From: Voacanga thouarsii
Taxonomy: Eukaryota; Streptophyta; Magnoliopsida; Gentianales; Apocynaceae
NCBI GenBank assembly: GCA_026120185.1
Contig: JANUWF010001481.1
Coordinates: 1,865,001 to 1,929,000, forward strand
Direction: 5' to 3'
Length of the DNA: 64,000 nucleotides
Both the position numbers and the translations under genes were made by a program. Positions 1 through 10,295 of the stretch are shown here, piece by piece (positions within the stretch are counted from its first letter, which is position 1; every line of letters begins with the position of its first letter). The notes under the pieces were generated by a model, which was not told where the DNA came from, did no database searches, and saw nothing but the letters and a program-made list of their open reading frames with translations.

Positions 1-277
1 ATCAACTGTTAAATAATATAAGCCATTTTCTAGGAAGTTTGGAATATAGGGTTGTCTAAAGTTACAAGATGGGGATGTTCCACATGCAGTTCCTCTACCA
101 TCATCTTAGTGTTATTTTGTGTAGTTCTTGATGATCGTCCATGTTCATTTAGGAGACATCCGCATAGTTCATACGGTTTTGCTAGTAAAATTAAACATAA
201 TTCAAGAGTAGGCACAAAAATAGATATAGTGCACATAGCATGATCATAACATATATTCATTCTCATCAAACACAAAG

Positions 278-547
278 TCAGTACAAATTTTGTGTGCTGA
301 GCACACAGCATATACACTGGCCGAACTGTACATATCCTACTACATACATCCACATCTTATCCTCCTGCTCGTTATTATCACTATCTAAAACGAGAGGTCC
401 TAAATCAGTAGAAACTGTGTTGGACTCGACTGCATTAAGTCCCTCATCTTCGTCCCTATCAGAGTGCAACCAAGTCAGTATCTCTGGGTCTATCTCCAAC
501 TCCTTCCCGAGCTCTATGAGCTTTAGCATAGGTATGACTACCTCGGG
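278..547 (-). pseudogene. Tk2 leader ORF, C-terminal half
   Basis: Minus-strand frame open from the Tk1 insertion boundary at 547 down to a stop at 278. It encodes an acidic, leucine-rich polypeptide (for example KLIELGKELEID and HSDRDEDEG) with no recognised domain. It continues the acidic frame at 14724-14989: once the Tk1 insertion and one copy of its target duplication are discounted, the two frames agree. It lies between the primer site and gag of Tk2, the same place as the leader ORF of Tk1. The function is unknown. The insertion splits it, so it cannot be expressed intact from this locus. Confidence 0.5.
543..547. repeat. Target site duplication of Tk1 (left copy)
   Basis: TCGGG lies directly left of the LTR terminus TGTAACATCCC. 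The right copy at 14724-14728 is TTGGG, one C-to-T change. This 5-bp duplication fits an LTR retrotransposon integrase. Confidence 0.75.
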
Positions 548-700
548 TGTAACATCCCACTACCTACATACCCTATTAGGGCTGGGGATGTCACTCCATC
601 CAGAAGACAATGGATCTTTATAACTAGGACTCACAAAAATAATGAAAGAAATAACTTAAAATTAAACTTATTACAACCTAAGTAATACATGAACAAGTTA

Positions 701-779
<79 letters not shown>
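701..779. repeat. (AAT)n microsatellite in Tk1 3' LTR
   Basis: Near-perfect AAT repeats of about 79 bp. The matching place in the 5' LTR (about 10450) has only a short AAAT-rich stretch, so the run expanded after insertion. Confidence 0.95.
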
Positions 780-2943
780 TCTGCAAGAGTTTCTCAAATG
801 AAATACATAGGAAAGAAATAAGTCTTCGAAACATAGGCAATCTTTAATCAATAACCTTCACAGTAGGACCGACCCGAAAGTATGGTATAAAAGGTAGTGA
901 GACATAAATCTCAGTAAGCCCGTATGTGCTTTGAGTGTTTCAGGTAAAATAGTTCATGTATGCAAGTTGAGAAATTTTCATAAAAGAAAGTGATGGCAAA
1001 TCCTAAATAAATTTCACAATTAAAGAGTGGTGTTTTCCTTTTAAATTATACATATATACAATAAATACAACCACTCAAAAGAGGTAGCCATGGCACCACA
1101 CTTTGTGCACCATGGCAAAAGAACGTTCAGGATGCCACACTTTGTGCATACTGACATAACGTAGGTGTACGGCCTATCGGGTGAGATACTCCTCCATCTC
1201 TATACCCAAACTTACCAGTTGTCCATTTTGAAAATACACTATCTACTTTACTGAACTTGCTAGCTTGAACCGGTATGACCAACAGGAATAGCATCCTGTC
1301 CGGGAAAGACTCACCCCTCAGAGGTGGCCACCTACTAGAGATGTACCCTAACTCTTCAAAGACAAGTCCTAATTGCCTACCCTTACTGAGTACTCAACGT
1401 TGTGTCTGTCCCACTTGGGAAAAGAAAATCACACAATGATTCTCTTTGAAATAGCAATTGTAGTTTTCAAAATTCTTGTCAAAGTTGGGTTTTTAGGAAA
1501 CGTCTGGCATTTTGTATAACATTGCTTGTTTAATTTTAAATGGTTTACTTAACTAAAAAGAAAAGGAAAATTGTCCATAATTCCATTTACAGTATAAATT
1601 TTTGTATACATTGTGTTTGACTTGCCAATGTAACTTGGATCTTCAAACAGCTTTATGCAAGAACTTACCTGAACTTTTGCTCTTCTTGGATACAAAAGCC
1701 TTCCAAGGTAATTCAGGCCAACCTAACCCCGCCTGGGGTAAATACAAGGTATAAGTCCAACATCCGGACAATACTTGCCTTAAATAAATAACTCTTAGGT
1801 CAACTAGTCACAACAACATCTAACTATGACAGCAATGCCTTAGGCTTTAATGTTAGTTGATAAAGTATTTTATAAAATAAAATTAAGTTTAAAAAAATAA
1901 TTGTTATAAATAAATAATAAGTAATAAATTATAATATTAACTATTTATTAAAAAATAATAAATAATGAGTAATATTGGTAATAAAATAACATTAGTAATA
2001 AGCAATGAGTAGTAATAAATCCTAAATAACATTTAAATAGTATTATTATAAATAATAATAAATCATACCTAATTTTAATTAATAAATAATAAATAACAAA
2101 TAAAATCAATAATAAATAAATTATAATATAAGTAATATTTATGAGTATAAATAAAAATTTTAGTAAGGCTAACTAAAAATAATTTGAATATAAAAGACAT
2201 TTGATATTAATTAATTCCAATATATTGTTAATTATATTTAATAGGAATATTTTATTTATTTATCTAAAAAATTAATATTTTAAATAATCCTCAATTTCGA
2301 AATTACATAGTTTTTTTGAATTTAGTAAATTAAATAAAATAATAATATTAATTATATTAATAATAATAATGATAGCAAGAATAATTCTAAAAATAATAAA
2401 GGTAGTCCTTGCAATAATTTTATTGTTAGAGAAAATCCATGTACATATTCATTCACACAAGGATTCAACAAATAACATGTTAATCTATCCAAAAACATAG
2501 ACTTAAATTAACATATACTACAATAAGGATAGTATTAACTAGGAATAATTTTTAGCATGACATTTTTTGGCTAAAACAACATAAAGTATAAGCATGGTGT
2601 GGATAGCAATAATCTCTATCAAACTAACTTCTACTAATGACATATGAACTCATAACACAAATCTACTCCCAATTTTATCATATTCACAAACTATAATTTC
2701 GCATACTCAGTGCAATAGCCTTAAACCCACTCAACCTCCAAATCAAATAATCACCATCTTCATATGATATACATGTCTCTATCATGCTTTCAACAAATCA
2801 ACAATCCAACCACACCATTCTACCAATCTTGAGTTCAAAATAAATAAGAAGATTTGTGTTTAAAATACTTGTTTGATGGCGCTTGAAGTTTGAAGATGTT
2901 GCTTGTCAAAGGAGAACCTTAAGTGCTTGATGGCTTCAATGAT

Positions 2944-2978
2944 CCGAAATTGTCCAAGGTTGTTCATCAACATTTCGG
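2944..2978 (-). other. Conserved bulged hairpin in Tk1-type LTR
   Basis: Arms CCGAAAT and ATTTCGG (7 bp, perfect) enclose a second short stem, GTTG/CAAC. The arms recur unchanged at 12765-12799 and, on the opposite strand, at 30537-30573. In the LTR sense strand a CT-rich tract lies just upstream, as in a transcribed 5' leader. The function is unknown. Confidence 0.55.
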
Positions 2979-4599
2979 CCAAGAGAGAGTAAGAGTAAGA
3001 AGAGAACAATAGATAGAAGGGGAAGAAAAGAAGAAGAATAAGAAGATTGTTCTTATTTTACCTTTTTAGTGTTCTTCAAATCATAAACAAAAAGGGTGGT
3101 TTGATCCGCTTAAAGGTTCAACTTTGTGTGTTTTGATGTTATAAAGTTTACCAAGGAAGAATATAGGTTGAATACTAATGGTTGAGAGAGTTTGGGAGTG
3201 ATTGGAGATGTTTAGAAGTGATTTAGGCTTCAAGGTGTGTAGTGTGTGTTCTAGGTGTTCTTTGTGTTTTTGAGAGAGATTGAGAGAAAAGGAATTTTGT
3301 GTGTGCTGTGTGATTGATGGCCAAATGACCTAGCTTAGGGGAAGATTTTGGTTATCTAAGAATGAGAGAGAGAGTTTCAGCTTTTTCAAAATTCAAATTG
3401 AAAGAAAAATGGAGTTGTTTGAGGTATAGGATTGGGTAATGGGGTTTGCTCATGGATGGTTTCTTGTCCTTCAATGGTGTATAGTTGAACTAGTTATGGT
3501 TTGACCAAGGAATGGAGAGTTGTTTCAGTCATGGCCTGGCCAAAATTAGCTATGGAATAGCAGAGAGTTTTTTGGTTTTATCAACTAGCTAGATGAGGGT
3601 TTAATGAAACAAAAATCTGGAATTTTATTTGAAGTTTGAATGAGTTTGGATAGAGTGAAGATAGGAATGTTTTAAGGTATGTTAATAGAGTCCTATTGAT
3701 CAAGGTAGGTGGAGAAGCCAAGAGGTTCTATCCATGGCTGTGTGAGGGCTGAAACTTGATGAAGTTTGCTGAAGAAATTCGGCCCTAGTATATTAAATAG
3801 GCAAAGCTGGAAAAAATTCTGGTATTGAAGCTAAAGAACTCTTGGAATTTGAATTAGTTTTGGTGCAGAATGTTTTGTCTTCTTTGGAACAATTTTGCAA
3901 CTAGAATTTAAGGGTGTTTGAAGGTTCATTAATGGTGGTTTTCCAGCCATCATCTTGAATAAGAAAGGAGAAAGTTTTAGTTGTTCATCAGTCCTAACAG
4001 ATGGCTTCAAGATCATGTTCAAAGGTTGCTAGTTTGCTGGAAAAAAAATTCTGGTTTTGCATTTTTGTGAAGCTACAAAAATTCAAAGAACTTCAGCCTT
4101 CATCCTCACACAAGATAGTTGGTTCCTTGCAAGAATTAGGTAAAGAAGGCTTGCTGCAAATTTTGAAAACCAACTTTGAAGAAAATCTGGAAAATTTTCC
4201 AGATTTTTAACCAAAACAAGAACAAGAGGAAGTTGGAGTTTTTTGAAGAAATAACTATGGTGATTTAATTGAAACCTCTACCTATTCTTCCTCCTTATTT
4301 TCGGCCAACTCCTATCCCAAAAGAGCTAGAATTTGGAAATTCCAAGCAAGGCAATTATCCAAGAATTTTATGGATTTAAAAATGAATTAAAGAATTAGGA
4401 ATAGTTTAAATTCAAAGACGTTAAGACAAGGCTTGCAAAAATAATGGAGACAAGAATTCTTCTAGAATTCTTTTTAGGATAAGACCACGTGGTTAAGACA
4501 TTACCATTATGTCTTCCCTAAGATAACATTCCTAACTTTAAGAAATATAAGAACAAAGAAAAATTCAAACATGGGTTAAAATAAATATGAATAAAACTT

Positions 4600-4672
4600 A
4601 AGTGATGAGATTTGAACTCAGAACCTTAGAGATTAAATCACTAAGCTTTAACCATTTAACCATACTAACTCT
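4600..4672 (-). other. tRNA-like segment in Tk1 3' LTR
   Basis: On the minus strand a box-A-like TGGTTAAATGG (4652-4662) is followed about 33 bp later by a box-B-like GAGTTCAAATCTC (4607-4619). The B-box loop TTCAAAT is flanked by TGAG/CTCA, a short T-arm-like stem. It is too degenerate to be a working tRNA. Homologous segments lie at 14412-14482 and 28838-28905. It resembles the Pol III head of a tRNA-derived SINE. Confidence 0.5.
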
Positions 4673-4911
4673 TGTTCTTATTTTCTCAAGTAAATCTTCT
4701 CCTTATCTAAGCCTCAAGCCATCCTCCTATTTCGATCTTAAGTAAAATTACCTGTTTACCCTTTCTACTCAAGAAGTTCAAATAAATCATATAACCCATA
4801 AACCACAATTCTAAGGTACACAAAATAATTTAAGAGATATATTTTATGCATGATGACATAATATGCATCCCATTCCTCTTACTCTAGTGTAGGTTTAGGT
4901 GGGGTTTTACA

Positions 4912-4930
4912 TCCTCTCCTCATTAGAAGA
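4912..4930 (-). promoter_or_regulatory. Polypurine tract of Tk1
   Basis: On the minus strand a purine-rich GAGGAGAGGA directly abuts the start of the 3' LTR (TGTAAAACC). This is where plus-strand DNA synthesis is primed in LTR elements. Confidence 0.8.
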
Positions 4931-4934
4931 ATTT

Positions 4935-5110
4935 CGTCCTAAAATTCAAGTGTACCTTTACCTCAAGTCGGGATATATCTACTTCACCTATTCTTTCGTT
5001 TCCCACATGGCAACTTGAGTGCCATAATGCTCCCATTGTACCTTCACCATAGGAATCTGCACTCGATCTAAAATTTTCACATGTTTCTCTATGTTCCTCA
5101 AGTCAAGTTG
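4935..5110 (-). pseudogene. Integrase tail with chromodomain-like remnant (Tk1)
   Basis: Minus-strand translation gives VKILDRVQIPMVKVQWEHYG followed by a WETKE-like motif and then stops. This matches the chromovirus pattern VRILDR...IPLVKVLW...G...ATWE at the C-terminus of the polyprotein, where a chromodomain targets integration to marked chromatin. Two in-frame stops follow within a few codons. It continues the decayed integrase to the right and lies about 20 bp from the polypurine tract, the expected place. Confidence 0.7.
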
Positions 5111-6250
5111 CAATACCAATGGTTCGTCATTCAAAACATGCCCAGGGTTAATATTGTACTTTTTCAACTAAGATACATGGAATACATCATGTATTCCTGT
5201 CAAACCATCCAACAAATCCAGTCGATACGCTGCTGGACCAATTCTTTCCATTATTGGAAATAGTCCTAAATATCTCAGATTCAGCTTTCCACCTTCGGAT
5301 GCTTCAAAATTCCTCTACTCGGAGTCAACCTTAAGAACACACTGTCTCCTACTCGAAATTCCAATTCCCTTTGCCTATTATCCGCATAACTTTTTTGTCG
5401 GCTTTGAGCTACTTTCAACCTTTCTCTAATCAACTTCACCTTATCTAACATTTCCTGTACGCAAACTTCTCTAGACTTGCTTATATGGCCGTCTTCCCAC
5501 CAACTCCAGTATAAAAGTACTTAACACTTACGTCTATACAATACTTTATACGGGGCCATTCCAATTGAAGATTGGTAGCTCTTATTGTAAGCCAATTTTG
5601 CATACGGTATACATTCAATCCACCCTGAAATCTAATATACACACTCTCAACATATCTTCTAATATCTAAATAACCCTTGCTGACTGACTATCGTTTTGCG
5701 AGTATGCTGTCGTATTGAACTTCAGATTAGAACCCATCGATTCTTGAAACTTGCCCTAAAATTAGAATGTAAACCTCGGGTCTCGGTTGGACACGATACT
5801 TAATGGCACTCCATGCAATCTAACTATCTCCCGCAAATATGTTAGATTGCATATATGGCGTCCCTTACGTTCACCAGTATAAAATGTGCTGACTTGGTCA
5901 ATCTGTCTACCACTACTTATATAGTGTCCTTGCCAAAGGGAGTCCAGTAACGAAGTCCATGGTCACCTCTTTCCATTTTCACTTAGGTATCGATAATGGT
6001 TGCAGCAATCCTACTGACTTTTTGTACTCCTCTTTAACTTTCTAACAGGTCAGGCATAAGAAGACATACTTCGCTACTTCCTTCATCATTTCGGGCCACC
6101 AATAAGCCTTTTTTAGATCTTGATACATTTTTACCTCTCCCGAATAAATATCGTACTTACTTTTATGTGCCTCTTCTAAAACCTTATCCTTCAGTTGTTG
6201 CTCATTAGGTACACACAAACGATCGCAGAAATACTCACTCCCGTCTTATC
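5111..6250 (-). pseudogene. Integrase of Tk1, degraded
   Basis: Fragments in several minus-strand frames: a zinc-binding-like region (about 6060-6200), a TMDFVTGLP motif giving the first catalytic Asp (about 5950), an SNRDPRF motif giving the second Asp (about 5790), and the start of the chromodomain region. Many stops and frameshifts. Integrase inserts the cDNA into the chromosome. The order, downstream of RNase H, is correct for Gypsy. Inactive. Confidence 0.7.
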
Positions 6251-6996
6251 TTATCGGAAATCACTACCTTGTCGTTTAAGTTCTTTGTCCTTGAAAAGTT
6301 GAAACTTCGCATTGCTTTGCTGAGTTTTGATGATTTCCTGCCTTAGATCTGGTATCAATTTCAAATTACTGATAATAATCCTCTCTTCTTGCACTTCCAT
6401 CCTTCTATCCAACACCTCTTGGACTACTTGAATCTTTTGCACTCTTATTCTGGCCATTTTAACTTTATGACTCAGGGTATCAACCATAACATTGGCCTTT
6501 TTAGGATGATAGTTAATAGGACAACGATATTCCTCCAGAAATTCCATCCATCTTTGATACCTTAAATTCAAGTCCATCTGCGTAAAAATATATTTCAGGC
6601 TCTTATGGTCGGTGAACACCTCATACTTGGCTTTTTATAGATAATGTCGTCATTTCTTCAAAGAAAATACAATGGCAGCCAGCTCCAAATCATGCGTCGG
6701 ATAATTGACTTCGTGAGGCTTCAACTTCTGAGAGGTATAGGCTATTACCTTCCTATCCTGCATCAATACCACTCCCACACCTTTCTTTGAAGCATCAGTA
6801 TACAAAGCGTAGGGTTTATCTCCTCTAGCAAACTCAGCACTGGAACCGTCATTAACCTCTGCTTCAGCTCTTGGAAACTCTTCTCGTATTTCTCATTCCA
6901 GATAAAAGGTACATCCTTTCTCAACAATTGGGTCATAAGTGATGCTAGCGTTGAGAACCCTTTAATAAACCGCCTATAATAGCCAACCAATCCCAA
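6251..6996 (-). pseudogene. RNase H domain of Tk1 (with RT connection)
   Basis: Two minus-strand ORFs. That at 6763-6996 has LVGYYRRFIKGFSTLASLMT and [15 protein letters not shown], the start of the RNase H region. That at 6251-6619 has [16 protein letters not shown] and [20 protein letters not shown] motifs, typical of the Gypsy RNase H C-terminus, and then runs toward integrase. About 150 bp between them is frameshifted. RNase H removes the RNA strand during reverse transcription. Confidence 0.82.
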
Positions 6997-7690
6997 GAAG
7001 CTTCTAATCTCAGTGATGTTCTCTAGCTACTTCTAGTCTGAAACCACTTCAACTTTTGTTGGGTCTACCTTTATTCCATCCTTGGTTACCATATGGCCAA
7101 GGAACGACATATTGTCTAGTTAAAATTCACTTGCTAAATTTGGCATAAAGCTTATGCTTTCATAGCTTTTCTAAGACCAGCTTTAGATGCTTTGCATGAT
7201 CCTCTGGACCCTTGGACTATATAATTATATCATCGATGAATACCACCACGAACTTATCTAAGTAGGATTGGAAAATACGATGCATCAAATCCATAAACAC
7301 GGCTAGTGCATTAGTCACTCCAAAAGGCATCACTACAAACTCATAGTGACCATATCTCATGTTGATGGCCACCTTTGGAATATCCTCCTCCTTTATCCGC
7401 ACTTTATAATATCCCTGTCTCAAATCCAGTTTAGAATAACAACTGGAGCCTTGTAACTGGTCGACCAGCTCATCAATTAATGGCAGGAGATATTTATTCT
7501 TGATAGTGAGATTGTTCAACCCTTGATAGTTGATACACAACCTCAAAGTCCCATCATTCTTCTTCACAAATAGCACTGGAGCTCCCCAAAGTGACGTGCT
7601 AGGTCTTATATAACCTTGCTTTACCAATTCCTCTAACTGCTCATTTAGTTCCTTCAACTCCACTGGTGCTATCCAATATGAGGTTCGGGA
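6997..7690 (-). pseudogene. Reverse transcriptase of Tk1
   Basis: The longest piece (7217-7663, 148 aa) runs from [18 protein letters not shown] through [40 protein letters not shown] and [21 protein letters not shown] to the active-site block [10 protein letters not shown]. The FIDD box is the Gypsy form of the catalytic YxDD. A stop ends the frame just after FIDDII; the thumb region continues out of frame to about 7000. In Tekay elements this domain synthesises cDNA from the element RNA. Two catalytic aspartates are kept, but the protein is truncated. Confidence 0.88.
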
Positions 7691-7879
7691 TAGAGGTTCT
7701 GCTATTGGAATTGGATCTATGGTGAACTCAACTTCTCAGTTGGGAGGAAGAGAAGTGAGTTCTACAGGAAACATGTTGGGGAAATCTTTTACCACCTCAG
7801 TATTTACTAGGGTGCACTGATCCTTTGGCTTATTTATAATGTAAGCCAAATGTCCTTAACATCCTTGCTTTAATAACTT

Positions 7880-8290
7880 TCAGGCTTTTGCTCCAGCTAT
7901 AAAAAACTTCAACTCTTTTACTTGCTTGCCATTAAACTCCAGCACATCACATCCAGGTCTAATGAACTGTAAAAACTTATTCTTATAGTCTACTTTAACC
8001 CCATACTTAGCTAGCCAATCCATGCCCAAAATTAGTTCGTAGTCATCAATAGCTAGGACTACCAAATCTCCCTCCAAGATCTCTTTTCCCACTTCAATCT
8101 TTCAATTCTACATATACCAATATGCTTGCACCATTTTTCCCAAGGGCGTACTCACCAACATGGTAAAACGTAGTTGTACTCTATCCCAATCTAAATGATA
8201 TGCACAATTCTTATTTAAATAGGAATGGATAGATCCAGGGTCTATTAATGCATTAACTGAACGACCTTGGATAGTAAACGTACCTTCCAC
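7880..8290 (-). pseudogene. Aspartic protease of Tk1
   Basis: Two minus-strand frames. The first (8108-8290) has GRSVNALIDPGSIHSYL, where the catalytic D-S-G triad reads D-P-G. The second (7880-8092) has YELILGMDWLAKYGVKVDYK, the usual second half (ILGMDWL). A stop and frame break lie between 8093 and 8107. The enzyme would cleave the gag-pol polyprotein. The Ser-to-Pro change and frame break make it inactive. Confidence 0.8.
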
Positions 8291-8429
8291 TATTGCTGCA
8301 TCTCTCTAACTTCCTCCCGATTATGAACGAAAACCTTTGCTTTCATTTGCTACTTCTGAGTTCCATTTCCGAAGGCTACCGCAGTATTGCTTCAATTAGC
8401 TCCCGTAGTCTGGGCCTGGTTTCCTTTCC

Positions 8430-9466
8430 CAATTCGGAGAAGTTTTGGGCAGGCGTTTCGTAGATGTGTCGGATCTTCGCAATTGTAGCATTTTCGCTCA
8501 GCTCTCTTAGACCAACAGTTCTTCTCTACATGACCTTTCTTCCTGCAATGTCAGCATATCAGGAGATTCTATAAAGGACTAGTTGGTGTCGTTCGTGCTT
8601 GTTTTCCTCAGTTCTGCCATTGCTAGAGGGTAGGTCGCTTATTAGTTTGCTGCCTCTGAAAGGATCTTGGTGGTTGTCTTGTTGACAAGAATGATCTTAG
8701 TACCATCCCACTTCGATCCTTTTTCTCAATCCAGGTCGCCATGTCTATTGCCCACGAATAAGTAGTTGGTGGAGAAGGTACCAAAGCCTTACTCAATTCT
8801 TGCCTCAATCCCTTGACAAATTGCCTATTTCAGTTCTACTAGGTATCTGCTAGCCTCTTGCAATACTTTGAGAATTGGATAAAATAAGTAGCATACTGAA
8901 CCACAGTCATGCTCCCTTACTTAAGATTTTAGAACTTATCCTCCCTTTTTTTCACTGTCCACTAAGGGATATATTCTGCTCTAAATTCCTCTACAAAGTT
9001 AACCTATGTCCAGTCCTGATCTATTATTTTCCAGTCTTCTTGGACTCGCTGCCACTATGTCTAAGCTGGGCCTCTCAGCCTAAACGCAGCAAATTTTACC
9101 ATTCACTTCTCAGTGTATTGGAGTGTGGCAAAGATGTCCTCCATCTGCTCCACCTACTTTGCTTTCTAGTCTTGCTCGGCTTCTCCCAAAAAGGTGGGAG
9201 GCTAAAACTTCAAAAACCTCTCCAATGCTTCATCTTCCCCCTTCGGGTTCCTTCGTTCTGATAATGTTTGTAGTATCTCCATTATTTTGTGGAATGTTTG
9301 CCCCATGGTCGTACTGGCAAGTTCTTTAGACCCCACTTTCTGCTCAAGTTCATTATCATTTCCCTAATTTGGTGATGATAGTTGTGTTTGCATCTAATGC
9401 CAGAGTCATGAGTTCTACTTCGCGAGCCCTTCTATTGGTTGCTACTGCACGACACTTTGGTGCCAT
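8430..9466 (-). pseudogene. gag of Tk1 with two zinc knuckles
   Basis: Probable start at 9466 (MAPKCRAVA). A Gypsy gag core follows in broken frames: a GEDEALERFLKF-like block, a stop, PPTFLGEAE, a VKFAAFRLRG block, and FVKGLRQELSKALV. The C-terminal part has two CX2CX4HX4C zinc knuckles: one near 8517-8560 (HCRKKGHVEKNC, with a stop between its first two Cys) and one at 8449-8490 (CYNCEDPTHLRNAC). Gag forms the particle and the knuckles bind RNA. More than ten stops. The same gag family is seen at 19819-20511 on the plus strand. Confidence 0.82.
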
Positions 9467-9730
9467 TCAAAACCATATCCCCAAATAATGAGCTTAAGCA
9501 TCAAAGTTTAAAATATTTAAATTAAGCATGCATTCACATTTGGACTTAGGTAAAAGCAAATTAGATGTGAGATTTGCATAAATAATTGCGTTTTTCAATA
9601 TTAGAGTACACCATGGTACTCTTATTTGCATAAATTTTGAAATAAAACATTAAACATAGATGAACCCCTAGCACAAAAGTTTATTGGAAACAGTAAATAA
9701 CAACTTCCTAAGTATAACAAAACTTAGCTC

Positions 9731-10078
9731 CTAATCCTCATCAGAATCCTCGGTGTTAGCAACATAAAACCATCCTCCAGTATTTTTAGAAAGATCTATC
9801 CCTGCACCATTCACAAACTCATAGTCCATTGGTTCCTTCTTGGGTCTCCTAAAACTTACTCCAGTTTCAACATGGTTAGGTGGGAATACAAAACAAAGCC
9901 TAAGTAGAGATTCATAGTCTATCTTCCCCGGATAATCACAATCAGCAGTCAAATCAATCACGGGGGTAGGTGGGTTTGGAATATACTCCATGTCAATATC
10001 CTTATCCTCACTATCAGTGATTAAGTCTATTACAGGTATAAGGCGTAGCTCAATAATCTGAACCTCATCATCGCTACT
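9731..10078 (-). CDS. Acidic leader ORF of Tk1 with SIM-like motifs
   Basis: Minus-strand frame open from a TAA at 10079-10081 to a stop near 9731; the first Met is at 9991, giving 86 aa. Upstream of the TAA the frame is proline-rich and continues, so the stop may be a later mutation. The protein is acidic and ends in SDED. It has two near repeats, PVIDLITDSEDKD and PVIDLTADCDYPG, plus a related VQIIEL. VIDLT next to acidic residues fits the known SUMO-interaction motif pattern. It lies between primer site and gag, a place where most Tekay elements have no protein. The function is not known and no homologue is recognised. Confidence 0.45.
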   Translation of the reverse strand, partial: SSDDEVQIIELRLIPVIDLITDSEDKDIDMEYIPNPPTPVIDLTADCDYPGKIDYESLLRLCFVFPPNHVETGVSFRRPKKEPMDYEFVNGAGIDLSKNTGGWFYVANTEDSDED

Positions 10079-10280
10079 TTATTCCAAAGGTATGACTAGT
10101 TGAGGTACAGGTTGTGGCACTGGTAAGTCTTCCGGGTGGATAGGGATTGGCGGATGCCATTGCTACCCCTTCCTTGCGGTTCTAATTATTCTAAGCAACC
10201 TACAGTATAAACAACATAATTAGTCAAAAGACTTTAATCTTAATGAAATAAAGTAAAAACTATTAGTAATTGCCTAAACC

Positions 10281-10295
10281 TTGTCTCCGATACCA
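10281..10295 (-). other. Primer binding site of Tk1 (tRNA-iMet)
   Basis: Minus strand TGGTATCGGAG, 2 nt after the end of the 5' LTR. It differs by one base from the usual complement of the initiator Met tRNA 3' end (TGGTATCAGAG). Confidence 0.85.

Larger units (their letters stand above)
1..547 (-). mobile_element. Tk2 leader region, left part (Gypsy, minus strand)
   Basis: This is the internal leader of the outer minus-strand Gypsy element Tk2, whose 5' LTR is at 15301-19766. The link is direct: the Tk1 insertion is flanked by near-identical 5-mers (TCGGG at 543-547, TTGGG at 14724-14728), and the same acidic reading frame is found on both sides of it. Positions 1-277 contain a minus-strand ORF (30-353) with no recognised domain; it is probably leader or start of gag. 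The rest of Tk2 lies left of the window. Confidence 0.65.
548..4911 (-). repeat. 3' LTR of Tk1 (4364 bp)
   Basis: Ends TGTAACATCCC (left) and GGGGTTTTACA (right) on the plus strand. It aligns end to end with 10298-14723 and, inverted, with the solo LTR at 28595-32918. It contains an AAT microsatellite, an AT-rich block near 1860-2400, a conserved hairpin at 2944-2978 and a tRNA-like segment near 4600-4672. Short ORFs inside it (3831-4022, 4001-4210) look like chance frames of LTR DNA. Confidence 0.9.

Noticed and set aside
631..840. Minus-strand ORF with a long leucine run
   Set aside because: It is the translation of the AAT microsatellite in the Tk1 LTR.
3831..4022. ORF with a MMAGKPPL stretch shared with the solo LTR ORF at 29287-29658
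   Set aside because: The match is expected because both are aligned copies of the same LTR; frames differ in extent and no family motif is seen.
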